This document shows positions 10,955 through 22,258 of a stretch of 64,000 bases of DNA, one piece after another. The translations under genes were made by a program, and so were the position numbers. Each line of letters starts with the position of its first letter. Position 1 is the stretch's first letter. The notes below the pieces were generated by a model. The model was not told where the DNA came from. It worked only from the letters and a program-made list of their open reading frames with translations, and did no database searches. This DNA is from Fusarium oxysporum f. sp. lycopersici 4287 (taxonomy: Eukaryota; Ascomycota; Sordariomycetes; Hypocreales; Nectriaceae): the NCBI RefSeq assembly GCF_000149955.1, contig NC_030996.1, positions 142,039 through 206,038 on the forward strand, read 5' to 3'.

Positions 10955-12416
10955 TCATTCTCTATTCTCAACGACCGCCTTCTCAAATGCGCCGATCATG
11001 GCGCTATACAGCTTTTCGGTCTCCCTAATATCTATGCTTGTGCCCGTAAAGAATTCGTTCCAATGTGGAAGAAGAGCGCATCGCGAAGTGAGTGAGCCAG
11101 ACTCTCGAGACCCTTGAACCTGGGCGAGACTCGGGAGGATATCCCCATAGTTGTGTTTGGGTATGTGCCTTTTTTTTTCTCAGATATCTTTCCAGTCCTC
11201 TACACTATCTCCCATTTTCTCACTCGGCATTCGTCAGAGGCTCTCCCATGTCCAGAAACAGCCATGAACAAAAACACGTAGAAGGAAGACTCGAGGTCGT
11301 GGCCGTATGTATGGAGGGCGCGATCTCCCGCCGCGCGACAAGTCAATGGCCATGAATGTCTTGGTTCAGACAAAGAGTAAGGTTTCTCGGGTTCGATTTC
11401 CATGTCTATGGCATTATCGAAATCAATGAGTATTCCTTTAGGTGAGTCTGGGTTATTATTTCCGGCGTTAGAGATGAGGATGTTGTTATCCGAGATATCC
11501 TGATCAAGAATCTTGGCATCCAGATACAGTGATCGGAGTGCCTTGATTGTGTCGCGCAAACATTCCAGAACCCCCAAGACTGTGCGATACTCCTTGACAG
11601 GGCGACCAAAGGGGGAGGCGACTATGCAGGACAAAGTGATGGCATCGGTGTCGAGACATTGGTAGTCGATAAGCTCGGTGATAAACCAGACGTTGCGCGC
11701 CTTGGTGAGGCGTAGAAGCTTTTCTTCATTGTGACTTTCCTCCATTCTTGATGAGAAACTTGACGACGAACTCATTGCCGTGACAATCCATGGCTCGATA
11801 GCATGTAGGGGCGCTGCTGGCAAGGTCGGGAGGAAGCCAAATCGTAGGTTTGTCGAGGGTGAGCGTGTAAGCTCGTTGATGCTCGCTCTCGTATGACTCC
11901 CTATTGTTCGCGCTGCCTTTGATGTAGATGTACTGCGATCCGTCGTCGTCGCCGTGAACGATGGGATTGAAGCCGAGCTGATCTCTACTCATTCATTCTG
12001 GTGTAGCTGGTGAAGATGTTGGTGTCAATGTATTGGGAAAAAGCCCAGATCAGTAGAGCCCCGATCGGCTGAAAAGCCAAAGCTCCATTTGGTTGCCGTA
12101 CAGGAGAAAGCCATGGAGAAAAAAGTCGAATTGGCTGGTGTTGAAAGACCTTCTCGACGTTTTCGTAAAGTCGGATAACACCGGAGTCGTAGTCGCTATC
12201 GCTATCGGGTGAATCCTCAACTCCGATTACTTGGGTTACTGGCCAGGGATGTCCCTTATTCTGGCATGACGAGGAGATGAGGAAGCAATCAGTGAACCCG
12301 GAAACAGCGGGAGATGAGTGATAATAGTTTGGCTGTTGACCAGAGGACAAGTTGGCGAAGCAGTGATCAGAGAAAAATTTACCCTCGACGTGTATATCTG
12401 ACTGAATCTGGTTCAT
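10955..12416 (-). pseudogene. Decayed FunK1-type fungal protein kinase
   Basis: Pieces of a FunK1 kinase occur in order but in several frames. The N-terminal region runs from 12416 (CQNKGHPWPVTQVIGV). A frame change near 12130 leads into LHGFLLYGNQMELWLF, followed by a TGA at 12050-12052. The FNPIVHGDDDGSQYI segment and FVVKF follow, then a one-base shift near 11760 (TTT run) into LLRLTKARNVW. The catalytic loop ILDQDISDNNILI and ILIDFDNA are intact. A compensated out-of-frame patch at about 11335-11370 (TFMAIDLSRGG) precedes HTYGHDLESSFYVF. A stop at 11200 is followed by a further stretch RVSPRFKGLESLAHSL and, in another frame, FFTGTSIDIRETEKLYSAM with a terminal TGA at 10955. Five or more disruptions make a pseudogene far likelier than sequencing error. 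FunK1 kinases are expanded in fungi and their substrates are unknown. Confidence 0.75.
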
Positions 12417-13138
12417 CTCGGCGAGCGCGGGCGAAGATGATGACTGGGAGAAAGAAAATCAGATTGAAGAAGAGAAAGAATTCAATGTATAGGGGCCGTA
12501 GTTGCGGAGTGTCGTCGTCGACATGATCAAGAGCTTGACTATTGTGGCTCACAATGTCACTCAAGTAGGGTGTGTATAATGTCAGGGAGGCACAGGGCAA
12601 AGAAAGGGTATATTATAAACTTAAATCTGTTTGCAACCCAGAATTATGCATACTGGCATAAAGCAGAGCCTGAGGATCTAGGGTGGTGCCACAGTAACGT
12701 GGGGAGAGAATGGACGTTGGCGGCGCCTGAAACTGATTCAGAGCCTCCATTACGTCCTTCAATATTGAGTACAGCATTGCCTATATTTAGGTAGAATAAC
12801 GGAATACTTGGCCATTCCATCATCAGGTTTGTGCTCTCCATACGGAAGTTTGTCAGTCTTTTACGTAGGTTACCTAAAAGTTGAGATGAAAATACGGCGG
12901 GTGAGTGGGGCCTCAGAAATCACCTCTTTGAACATAAAGCTTAGCCTGCATTGTGATAAAACTCTAAGAGCAACTGATCCTTCTCTATGGATGTCTATAT
13001 TCCAAAGTTTCTCATTTTCAAATTTTGCCAGGGGCTACCGCCATTATACCATGTATATAATGCTCATACATCATCTCTTCCCTCAAATAAGTTATCGTCA
13101 CTTTTCCTCACCACACACCCCTTAGAAGCAGCACCGCC

Positions 13139-14584
13139 ATGCCTCGCTTAAAATTGGAATATAGCTACTCATCTTCGCCGATAAAGCGCCTTGCAGACCA
13201 TTTTCATCTCAACCGGGGCACTTATCCCGTTCCTGTCTTTGAAGAAGGAGGGAGATTCGGCATAGACACACCTCTACCTGACGAGGCTCTTGTTTCAACA
13301 CCTCTCGAGGACGAAAGTCAAGAAGCTAGACTACTACAACTTCCACCAGAGTTGTTGGTCCTTATTATGCTATTTCTACCACACAGCTCTCTCTATATTG
13401 TCCGCCAAACCTGCAGCGCCCTACGAAACCTGACCGACGATTTTAAGTTCCAAGCTTTCCGGTCTGATATTCTTCGAAGTGGGGAAGAGCACTCCTGTAT
13501 CACTGAAGCCGGGTTCGGCGAACTTCGAATGGTTCAGCGGATACTGCTACGGAGATCCCTATGTACGCCTTGTGGCCGTCTCTTCGACTCGGGCGAACTG
13601 GAAAATAGGTTAAAGGAACTCTGGCGACCACACTGCTGCACTGGATGTAAGCGAGACCACCCAAAACTTCTATTTCCCCAGGGCCAACAAGGGGTCGATA
13701 CGTGCGTTGGGCTACTCGGCAAGCTTGACGTTTGCAAACATCTCAAAGTTTCGGGTAAGATCAAGTCATACATCGGAGGTAAGACAACGATCAACTGCAC
13801 AGATCCAGAACATGTCCTTATCGACAGAAAAGACTCTGAAAATCTACCAGCATTCCAAAGGTATCGCGCGGGTATTTCTGTGGACTCAACATACCAAAGG
13901 GCTACGACAGAAGTCTTCAGAACATTCCCCCTGGCAAAAATTAATCTTCAACACTACCCCGAGTTAGAAGCTCTGAAAAGACATCTGATGAAGCAGATAA
14001 GGCAGTTGGAGCCAGGTAGTCTCTGTCTCCATACTTCGAATCAACTTGATTCCATCGTGTCCTGCATTGTCTCGGATGACTGCATTCTTTTGAAGTACTC
14101 CGGCTATGACTTCCCTGCTTCCAAGCTGCCTTTGTTTCATGGACCTGATTTAGTATTCCATTCGAGACTTGAGTGTTCCGGACACGAATACTGTTGTCGC
14201 TACTGTGGCGCACAATACTTCTGGGTCCTTGACACGGATTACGTTGCGCTCCATGTGCGAATTAGAACACGCAACCTTCGTCCGGACAGCATGGATTGGC
14301 TTTCAAACCTCACATTTGAAAGCAAGGGCCATCCCATCTTGAATAACTATACTGAAGGCATACTGTGGTGCAGCGATCCTTCTTGTGGTACGAATTGTGG
14401 CCACCGTTGGTTGAAGATGGTGGAAATCTTCAAGAGAGCTACAATTGATTGTTATCGGATGATCTTGAACCTTTTTCATCGGGGACCTGATTTTATGGTC
14501 GCACTCCCTTTGAGCTTGGAATACCAGACGTTTGAGGAGACATCATTTTGGCTCCCTGGACTCATGCGCGGGGACCGTCGTTGA
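13139..14584 (+). CDS. Cys-rich F-box protein, copy A
   Basis: Single-exon protein of 481 residues. The F-box is at about residues 64-110 (LLQLPPELLVLIMLFLPHSS, then VRQTCSALRNL). It is followed by a Cys-rich stretch (CTPCGRLF...CCTGC...H) and later a second cluster (CSGHEYCCRYCGAQYFW, and CSDPSCGTNCGHRW), which look like zinc-binding knuckles. It is a clear paralogue of the gene at 25135-26628 across the whole length, starting from a shared MP-x-K/L-LE-x-x-YSSS N-terminus. A substrate adaptor of an SCF ubiquitin ligase is the probable role; the Cys clusters would form the recognition part. No further family name is recognised. Confidence 0.75.
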   Translation: MPRLKLEYSYSSSPIKRLADHFHLNRGTYPVPVFEEGGRFGIDTPLPDEALVSTPLEDESQEARLLQLPPELLVLIMLFLPHSSLYIVRQTCSALRNLTDDFKFQAFRSDILRSGEEHSCITEAGFGELRMVQRILLRRSLCTPCGRLFDSGELENRLKELWRPHCCTGCKRDHPKLLFPQGQQGVDTCVGLLGKLDVCKHLKVSGKIKSYIGGKTTINCTDPEHVLIDRKDSENLPAFQRYRAGISVDSTYQRATTEVFRTFPLAKINLQHYPELEALKRHLMKQIRQLEPGSLCLHTSNQLDSIVSCIVSDDCILLKYSGYDFPASKLPLFHGPDLVFHSRLECSGHEYCCRYCGAQYFWVLDTDYVALHVRIRTRNLRPDSMDWLSNLTFESKGHPILNNYTEGILWCSDPSCGTNCGHRWLKMVEIFKRATIDCYRMILNLFHRGPDFMVALPLSLEYQTFEETSFWLPGLMRGDRR

Positions 14585-15410
14585 TGATCCTAGTGGAAAG
14601 GGAGATTCAAGGAATAGGAATCTGGTAAAATAGGGACTAGGATAAATATCTGGACATTCCCTCGCTTCGTTTGGTAACCTTCATCATTATCTGTCTGAGC
14701 CGGACTTCCAGGAAGTGACTGGCATCAAGGACTAAATGTGTGAAGTGAAGGTTGGGCACCAGGCAAGCCACAGTGTTAACTCAGACAGTCTATCTTACTA
14801 ACAAACTTATCTACCAAGTTCTCAGCTTCAAACTTACCTTTAGATTATTTTATATGCATAATATTGGACAGTCAAGATAAACATGACAGCTTATTGTTGC
14901 GCGCACCTTACCTCGGTAAGAGCCATTTTCATGTATCGAGAACTATCAGCATCCTTTAGACCTATAGGCTTTCATTCTTGTACTTCATTGCGTTTTATAA
15001 TTCTAGACTTTATCAGTCTCCGTCAGAATCTCACGAAACTCAAAATCACGCGTTCTTCAATGCCTGCTAACCCCTTATTAAACTTTTTGGTTGTGCCTTG
15101 CATACCATCGCGACCCGTTATCGATAACCCGACCCAGCACATGACTCTGAACAGAGGATCATCAAGGCTTGGTGGAGCTCCTTAATATCTAAGCAAATTT
15201 TATGATCTGTTTAGGATAATGTACTAAATATTTGCGAAGATTTATGACGAGCTTAATATCCCCTAGACTAAGGTTTAACATTTTTATATAAATATGGTTA
15301 GCTTCAGTAAAGTCTCATCATAAGCTTATGCCGCTTGTTCGCCGTTGGGATCTGGCAGCGATTGCAACTCAATGGACCGAGGATCCACAACCGTTGAACA
15401 ATTGACTAAT

Positions 15411-18400
15411 CTAGTAGAACGACGCGACTCTCGTCATAACTCCAGCCTCCCTCTCCTCAACACTCAAGTTCTCCGGACTCGCAATAAAAAACGTCTGATC
15501 AACCTTCAACTTCGAAACCTCAACCCAGAATCTATCCCCTCCCAGTTCCTTCGGGAACTTGTCTCCAAAAAACACTGTCACAAGTCAGCAACGCCGTCAA
15601 GCTCACATAATGCTCTAAAAAAGACTTACAGAACGGAACGGTAAACACCTTGAACTTGTCAAGGTCAAAAACCTGGATCTTCTCCTGCTCGGTTCTCGTT
15701 ACAGCAAGACCAATCTTATGCGGCTTAGCCCCAGCTTTCAACAGCCGTACTAAGATCTCCATGACGTTTCGCCAGTGATCTAAATCCGCTGACTTATGAT
15801 ACTCTGTAGGAAGATCCCAGAGTTTGATGCGACTTTGTTGACTCATTAATCCCCATGCTGCTGTGTCGACGATGCTGAAATTGTTGCAGTCGAGCAGTGT
15901 AAGGTCAAGAAACTCTTCTTCCTCTTGGAGTAAGTATCGAACAGCGCCGACGTTGGCTGTCAGAGCGGCTATGTGCAGTGCCGTGCGACCCTTGAACTCC
16001 CCCTCTGTGACTTGAGCGTTGAGATGTTCTGGTTCATACCATCTCTGCACGATCAGTCTCAGCGCGGTGTTGGCCATAGTGCTGCTGGTTTGATACTCGG
16101 GAAAATACGCAACTTGGTGAAGAGCTGTGAAGCTTGAGTCAGACATGTTGCATACATTCCAGAAGCAAGAATCCGGAAGACCCAGTTGTAAGACCTGCTC
16201 AAGTTGAAGAATCGCGTTGGAGTAAGATTTGCAGCGCCGGAGGAGTAGACCTAGAATAGTCTCGTCTGATGTACTGACTTGTTGAGTAAGATCACACAAA
16301 CCAGTGTCGTAGAACCAGCGAGCTAGAATGAACTTTCCACTCATGAGGGCTTTGGTGTAGTGGAGGTAGAAATCTGTCTTGGGGTCTCTGTGTTTCCGGA
16401 ATACATCCAGATACTCGACATTATTTGGCAAGCCCCTGAAAGAACCGTAGTAAAGATGCCATTGCTCTGGTGGTAGGCTGTCTGCTTGCGAATGTCGAAG
16501 CAGGACATCGAACGTTATCCAATCTTGTGTAGCGCCTGCGATGAGGACAAACTCCATCCATTTCCGTGGTGTTGGCTTGGGTATCTTTCCAGAGCCGAGG
16601 AGGTAGTCGAGGACGAACGGCTGTCCGCATTGAACTGCGAGACGATGGATGTCGCCTGTATCAGCGCCGTAGCCAACCAGTATGTCGAAAGTCTTGGTAA
16701 AAGCTTCTTGGTGATGTTTTCCATGTAAAAGAATTCTCCGTCCGATACCCTGGGCGGCATATGTTACGCACCAGGCGATGATCGGATTATCCTGCCCCGA
16801 GATATCATTTGATCCAAACTTTCGTCGGTACGTGTTGAGAAAGTCCTTTATCTCCTCTTTAGCTACGTTCCGCAATAGGATCTCAAGCATATAGTGTTGA
16901 TGGTTCATCGCAGCGAACCAGATGGGTGAGACGTGAGCCATGCCTCCAAAAGTATCAGAGTATGAAATCTCCAAGCCGGGAAGATCAAATGGATCCGCGC
17001 CAGATGTGACTAAGGCCTGGACGGCGACTCTGTTATTTGCTGCAACGGCCCAAGTGAGTGGTGTTCCATCAACATCTCCGTATGTAGAATCCAGGCCTTG
17101 TCGATACCGATGTCCAGATTTAGAACGAGCTTCTAGGTCAGCACCAGCAACGACCAAACGCCGACACACCTCATGAACATCTTCGTCATCAAAGGAGCTG
17201 AGAAAATGAAGAGGAGTAGTCCCTTCATTACTAGCGACCGAAGGATCAGCACCGCAGTCCAAAAGATGGAACACAACGTCTCTGTGCCCTGCTCTTGACG
17301 CCCATAGAAGAGGTGACTCGTTCCATTCGTTTAGATGGTTGACATTCACAAAGCCATGATCCGCCAGTTGCTTCAAGAGATCAAGGCGGTTAGATATCGC
17401 GCATAGGAGTCCTGTTTGTTCTTGATTTACATCCATACCAATACGATGGCGAATTCGAGTTTCACGAAATAACTCGTCATCGGAGAGAGTCTCTTGATCC
17501 CAGTATTGCTGTGGAGTTTCGATTCCGAGACCAGAGTACCTTGTTCGCAGCAAATCTGTCGCTTGGACGTGTAAATCCAGATCCAAGAATTGGAGGCGGC
17601 GCTTCGCAGTCTCACTGCCGTGGCAAACACCATCTCGCAGCCAGGCCAGCTCTGTTTCCCTCGACCTCGGGAACTCTCTTTCCAGAGAGTGGTAAAGGTG
17701 GCTAACAATCCCGCGAGCGCCCGAGTGACCTCCTTCTGCTGCTTGAAGAAGCAGCGAAAGTGATTCATCAATTGTGCCTTGGCTTTTGGGGTGGAGCTGA
17801 ACAGTTCGAAGGTAGAACATTGCGTACTGCCATGCTGCTTCTGTACGACGACCTGTTTCTTCCTTAGGGTCTTTCGCAACTCTCTTTACTTCTCGCATAA
17901 CGTTACTGATGATCTCGGGTGGTAAGACTCTCAAAGTTCCCATGGAAGAGTCTGCCTACGCATAGTGTTAGATGTCACAGCACAATTCAAACATCACTTC
18001 GCGCACCTCTAGTACCGCTCGTCCCGGTCGAAGGGTTATCGCCTCGTCGGGCTTCGGATCTCTTAGCTTTCGCCTATTCAAGTTAGTAACGCCAGCCATA
18101 GCATGACGAGCTCCTACCATCGTTTCCAGGTTTCGCCAACATGACTAGCAGCAACATTCTCAGGCACTTGGTCCATTCCAGGGACATCTGAGACCGAACC
18201 GCCAAGTTTGATGTGGCTGAGAGACTGATTTAGCCACTCCATAGACTTGCCCAAACGTAGGACTCTCTTGACATCGTCTTCGGTCGGTTCGTCAAGGCCT
18301 GCCTGATCAGCCGCTATTCTTTACCAGGAAGTTAAAGAATCTTACCTGGCTGAAGCCATATGTCTTGTTCTTGCGGGTTCAGCTTAGTAGGCCCGTTCTT

Positions 18401-19561
18401 CTTGAAGTCTTCCGTGTAGAATCCACGAAACTCTTCCCATATGAGATACTGATGCATGACGATCCTCATATTCCCCAACAGCGATTTACTACTAGATCGC
18501 GATTTCGGCTGGACCAATGTCATCATGATAACGGAGGCCATGTCGTCAACGACTTTGTGGATCGAATACATGCTTCTCGAAGCCTCTGATTTCTCTTCGG
18601 GGCCCAGGATATTCTCCATTCGCATGAGACAATGGTATACCAGAGCTGGAATCTTCTTCTCGTCATTTCTTTTCATCTGTTCGAAGAACGCATCTCTCGT
18701 CAAGCCATCATCCTTTACTGCGTCCAGTGACAGGTGCATCATGTCACCACCGAGTAATCGCCAGAGAACAAGGCCGACAGAGTAAACATCCGCTTTTGTA
18801 AGTTGTTCACCGTCCAGATGATCGCGGCATTCGGGTGCTTGCCAGAATCCTGAGCCGAATGAGAGCTTCATCGGAGATTTGATGTCTGAGCGAAGAAGGG
18901 ATGAACCAAAGTCAGCGATCTTGGCGACGTACGTCAGTTGGGGATCCTTGAAGATGAGAACGTTTGCTGGTTTGATGTCGCCATGTATGATTCCAACGTC
19001 GTGCAAAGCTCGAACGCCTGTGGCAATATCCACGGCGAGACCCAATACCTTGCGATATTCCACAGCTTTCGGATTGTCCAAGTATTTTTCCAGGTCAATT
19101 TCGGCAGCCTCGAGTACAAATGAAGGCATCAAAACTCCATCTTTGACAGTCTTCCAGCAGATACCCAAGAACTGTACAATGTTGGGATGGTTCTTGATAA
19201 ATCTGTTTCGCAGGATTTGCAACTCCATGGCCATGGAAGACCACATCTTGCGACTCCGAGCACTGTTAAGATCACCATCTGGCCGCGGAATTTTGACTGC
19301 GATAAGCTCTGGTAGATTTCTTGCATCTGGCAATATGTCGTCGTTGCCATTGAGGAAGCGGGCCTCGAGGAGATCTTTCGACCTTGCGAGACATACTGAG
19401 AAATAGCCTCCTTTGTTGGACCGGACTTGAACGTCGATACTTGCATCGTCAATAAGAACGCTAAGTAAAGTCAGAGAAAGATCGAGACGCTGGTGCGTGA
19501 CGAGAAAGGTAGACATGAATGATAGAAGATCATGATCGCGCTGTTTAGCTTCGCTCGCCAT
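15411..19561 (-). CDS. Protein kinase fused to Sel1-like and ankyrin repeats
   Basis: Five exons: 19561-18346, 18298-18118, 18073-18007, 17955-15630 and 15574-15411. Introns are 47, 44, 51 and 55 nt and keep frame throughout; the product is 1317 residues. The kinase domain (about residues 50-300) looks active: Lys in AVKIP, HGDIKPANVL (catalytic Asp), DFGSS, and QAPE. A linker follows, then a stretch from about residue 490 resembling Sel1/TPR helices (EAAWQYAMFYL, AEGGHSGARGIVSHLY). At least six ankyrin-type repeats come after this (SPLLWASRAGHRDVVFHLL, TPLHFLSSFDDED, TPLTWAVAANNR, TALHIAALTANVGAVRYLL). Gene callers could easily split it at the internal ATG near 17943, because the two short middle exons are cryptic. 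It is divergent from the HeLo-pseudokinase gene, with 378 bp between starts. A sensor or signalling kinase role is inferred. Confidence 0.8.
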
Positions 19562-19939
19562 TGTGCAAACTTGAATAACGTCACCACGGTACGGCCCGTT
19601 CGAAGCCGTTGGACCAAAGTGGATATGGAATTGGGGACATCGATATTTTGAAGACCAGAGCTGAGACGCAGCTCAAGACGGCGGTTTCAGCCGCACTTCA
19701 CTAACTCAGTTAGCTCGTTGCACTCTTCAATATTTGGTGAGCAATATTGATAGTGGCGGCGCTGCCCCTCACGAGGCACACTGAACAGTAGCCAATGATA
19801 CCAATCGTCAGCTCAGCTGGTTTCAAACCCCCCGGCTTCCTCATCGACGTGGTGCCGGACATCCGTGTTGCGGGTAAACCAGCCTACTTTCATAAGTCTC
19901 CCTTTTCTCTTCTTGTCGACATTTGCTGGTATTATCGCC
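19562..19939. promoter_or_regulatory. Bidirectional promoter region between kinase-ankyrin and HeLo-pseudokinase genes
   Basis: A 378-bp region separates the two divergent start codons. It contains a CCAAT box (about 19791), a small dyad CTAACT-C-AGTTAG (19701-19713) and a second dyad CAATATT / AATATTG with an 8-nt spacer (19728-19749). A pyrimidine-rich tract (TCTCCCTTTTCTCTTCTTG) precedes the plus-strand ATG. These could be cis sites for joint control; none matches a factor I can name. Confidence 0.4.
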
Positions 19940-21661
19940 ATGGCGGATCCAACTGGCACAGCTGGCACCGCCCTCGGCGCGACCAGCCTCTTTCTCCAAA
20001 TATTCCAAGGCTGCGTCGACGGTTTTTCTGTCTGGCAAAAGGGGGAGACGCTAGCCTCCGATGCGCTTATCTTCAAAGCTCGTCTTGAGATGCAGGCTGC
20101 GCGATTCAAAGCTTGGGGTTTGGACTGGGGATTTGACAGGGGACCCGATGCAGCTTGTTGGAGAGATGATCGCTTCATCGAGAACGGCGACCTTGCTGTG
20201 AAATACGTCGTTATCATTTACGGCTTCTTAGACTCGTTGGGCGAACTATCACAGGAGTTCCCGGCGTTGGCGTCTGCGGAGAATGTACCTATTTCGGCGG
20301 CGACTTCGCTTGGGGCCATGCTCCGAATGGCATTCAAGGACTCTCAAGAGCGGGAAGAGTGGGCGAAGAAGCTTGAAGCGATGCGCGATGAGGCTAAAGT
20401 GTCGGAGAAGCTGCGGTGGGCTCTCAAAGAAGGGGAGATCACAAAGACACTCGAGCTTCTCGAGTCGATGATTGATGATCTCTGCAAGTTCTTTAAACCG
20501 CCTGAGAATGACCCTGTTGCTATGCAAGTTGCTAATTCTCTACTCTCATCGCTCAATATCTCTAAGCTCAACGCTGTCGCTGCGGGTGCTCCCGATGACT
20601 CGATGCTGCAGAGTCTAGCCCTTCTCAAGGTCATGGTCCTGCAGCTTCAACTCGGTGCTCGTAATGCAGAGAAGGTCGATGAGAAGGATCGGTCACTACG
20701 TGAGACGGGGCCGCTTGATGAGCGAACAAAACGGTCAACTGGTGTTTTCCGGAAGGGAGCCACTTCCACAGATGTCCTGGTAGAGTGGAAACTCATCGAT
20801 GGCTCTCACATCCCTCCTGGACATACTGCAGCAACATATCGTGCGATGGCTGGAAATCGTATCAAGAATCTGGCGCGTCTCCTGAAATGGAGTTCTAGGC
20901 TTGAAGATCTCAGAACATTGGACTGCATCGGCGTCATCACACGAGACGGACTCTCCGACGACGAAGTCCGCTACGGAATCATTTTCTGCGTGCCGACCAA
21001 GAAGTACACAACACTAAAGGCTATTCTTGAGGGGTCTCAGGACAACGTCTATCTCGATGACTGGTTCAAAGTCGCGAAGAGCGTGACACGAGCGGTGTTG
21101 TGTTTGCACCTGGCAGGCTGGCTGCACAAAGGGCTACGCAGCGAGAACATTCTGTACTTCCAAGATGACGCGGGTGATATTTCCTTCGAAGAGCCGTATT
21201 TAGCCGGTTTCGAGTACAGTCGAGAGATTTCAGCACCAGGACAAACAGAGGGCGTGACAGATGACCTCGAAGCGAACCTATACCGACATGAAGAAGTCCA
21301 AGGCGTACCCGAGGAGCCTTCACAGGATGGTCAAGGTAAACCAACCAAAACTCCTTTTGCAATGAAGCACGATATCTATAGCATCGGTATTCTTCTGCTC
21401 GAGCTCGGCCTCCAAAAGCCAATTCTCCAGTTGTATGAAGAAGCTACCCAGGCCGAGAATTACGAGCATTCTGCCGCTGCGTTTCGGAAATGGGTATCGA
21501 CCGAGGCACTGCCGAAACTTGGACGATCGAGAGGAAAGGAGTACATGAGGGCTGCAGAGTTATGTCTAAGATCAGAGTTTGAAGGGGCCTCGACGGACGA
21601 GCTTCAACAAGCGTTCTACAAGAGCGTCGTAAAGCCTATAAGTGGCTCTTGGGGGAGGTGA
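19940..21661 (+). CDS. HeLo-domain protein with degenerate kinase domain (MLKL-like layout)
   Basis: Single-exon protein of 573 residues from the ATG at 19940 (GCCATGG context). An upstream in-frame ATG at 19865 would add 25 residues, but HeLo domains normally begin at the very N-terminus. Residues 1 to about 215 fit a HeLo (prion-inhibition and propagation) domain: AGTALGATSLFLQIFQGCVD at the start, then ARFKAWGLDWGF. HeLo domains are membrane-attacking helical bundles controlling fungal regulated cell death. The C-terminal half (about residues 290-560) is a kinase fold lacking catalytic residues: HKGLRSEN replaces the HRD loop and LAGFEYSR replaces DFG. HeLo plus pseudokinase is the layout compared in the literature with animal MLKL. 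It is divergent from an active-looking kinase-ankyrin gene. No amyloid signalling motif was seen at either end. Confidence 0.75.
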   Translation: MADPTGTAGTALGATSLFLQIFQGCVDGFSVWQKGETLASDALIFKARLEMQAARFKAWGLDWGFDRGPDAACWRDDRFIENGDLAVKYVVIIYGFLDSLGELSQEFPALASAENVPISAATSLGAMLRMAFKDSQEREEWAKKLEAMRDEAKVSEKLRWALKEGEITKTLELLESMIDDLCKFFKPPENDPVAMQVANSLLSSLNISKLNAVAAGAPDDSMLQSLALLKVMVLQLQLGARNAEKVDEKDRSLRETGPLDERTKRSTGVFRKGATSTDVLVEWKLIDGSHIPPGHTAATYRAMAGNRIKNLARLLKWSSRLEDLRTLDCIGVITRDGLSDDEVRYGIIFCVPTKKYTTLKAILEGSQDNVYLDDWFKVAKSVTRAVLCLHLAGWLHKGLRSENILYFQDDAGDISFEEPYLAGFEYSREISAPGQTEGVTDDLEANLYRHEEVQGVPEEPSQDGQGKPTKTPFAMKHDIYSIGILLLELGLQKPILQLYEEATQAENYEHSAAAFRKWVSTEALPKLGRSRGKEYMRAAELCLRSEFEGASTDELQQAFYKSVVKPISGSWGR

Positions 21662-22215
21662 AGGGTGAAACAGGAAAAGTCTGCCGTCGCACTACCACTT
21701 GGCGGGTCTGTTCTACCACGACTAGAAGCGTCCGACTTTCTAAAGTCCGAGGCCAGATTCTTCGTCACAATAGCTCAATGAATACTGACCTAGCAATAGG
21801 ACAACTACATGGTGCTTAATCCCGAACGAGCCACGTTTCGGTACACAGTGTGGATGCTCTTAAAGAGTTGACTTACCCAGGTTACCATGTTGTTGACGTG
21901 CACTACATTGTTTGCGGAGAGGCTAAAGATTTTTGCTGTGTATCAGTACGGCATGGTTGAGCTTTTGAAGGGGGTAACTAAAGGCCAGGCTAGAGTACAC
22001 AATATCAAGAGCGGTAATGTTCCTGACTTGACGCAATGGATGACGTCGTCGGCATCATCAAGACTATTATTATCACTTCGTAACGCGTTCAGCGGCCTCT
22101 ATTAGGTGCTAGAGTTATTTTATCATCTGGTATTAAGCAGCTTCTACACCATGGAATATAATATTCTCAACATCTACTGTAAGGTGTATTCTCTCTTACC
22201 TGGCAAGGGAATGCA

Positions 22216-22258
22216 ATAAAACTTAGGATCTCTATCCTAAGCATCAAAAAGATTTGAC
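22216..22258 (+). repeat. Copy resembling one arm of the intronic foldback element
   Basis: AAACTTAGGATCTCTATCC followed by TAAGCATCAAAAAGATTTG resembles the left arm of the element at 5115-5221 over about 38 positions. The opposite arm is not clear here. It lies in the otherwise gene-free 3' region between the HeLo-pseudokinase and helicase genes, which also has several short CTTAG/CTAAG dyads. Confidence 0.4.
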
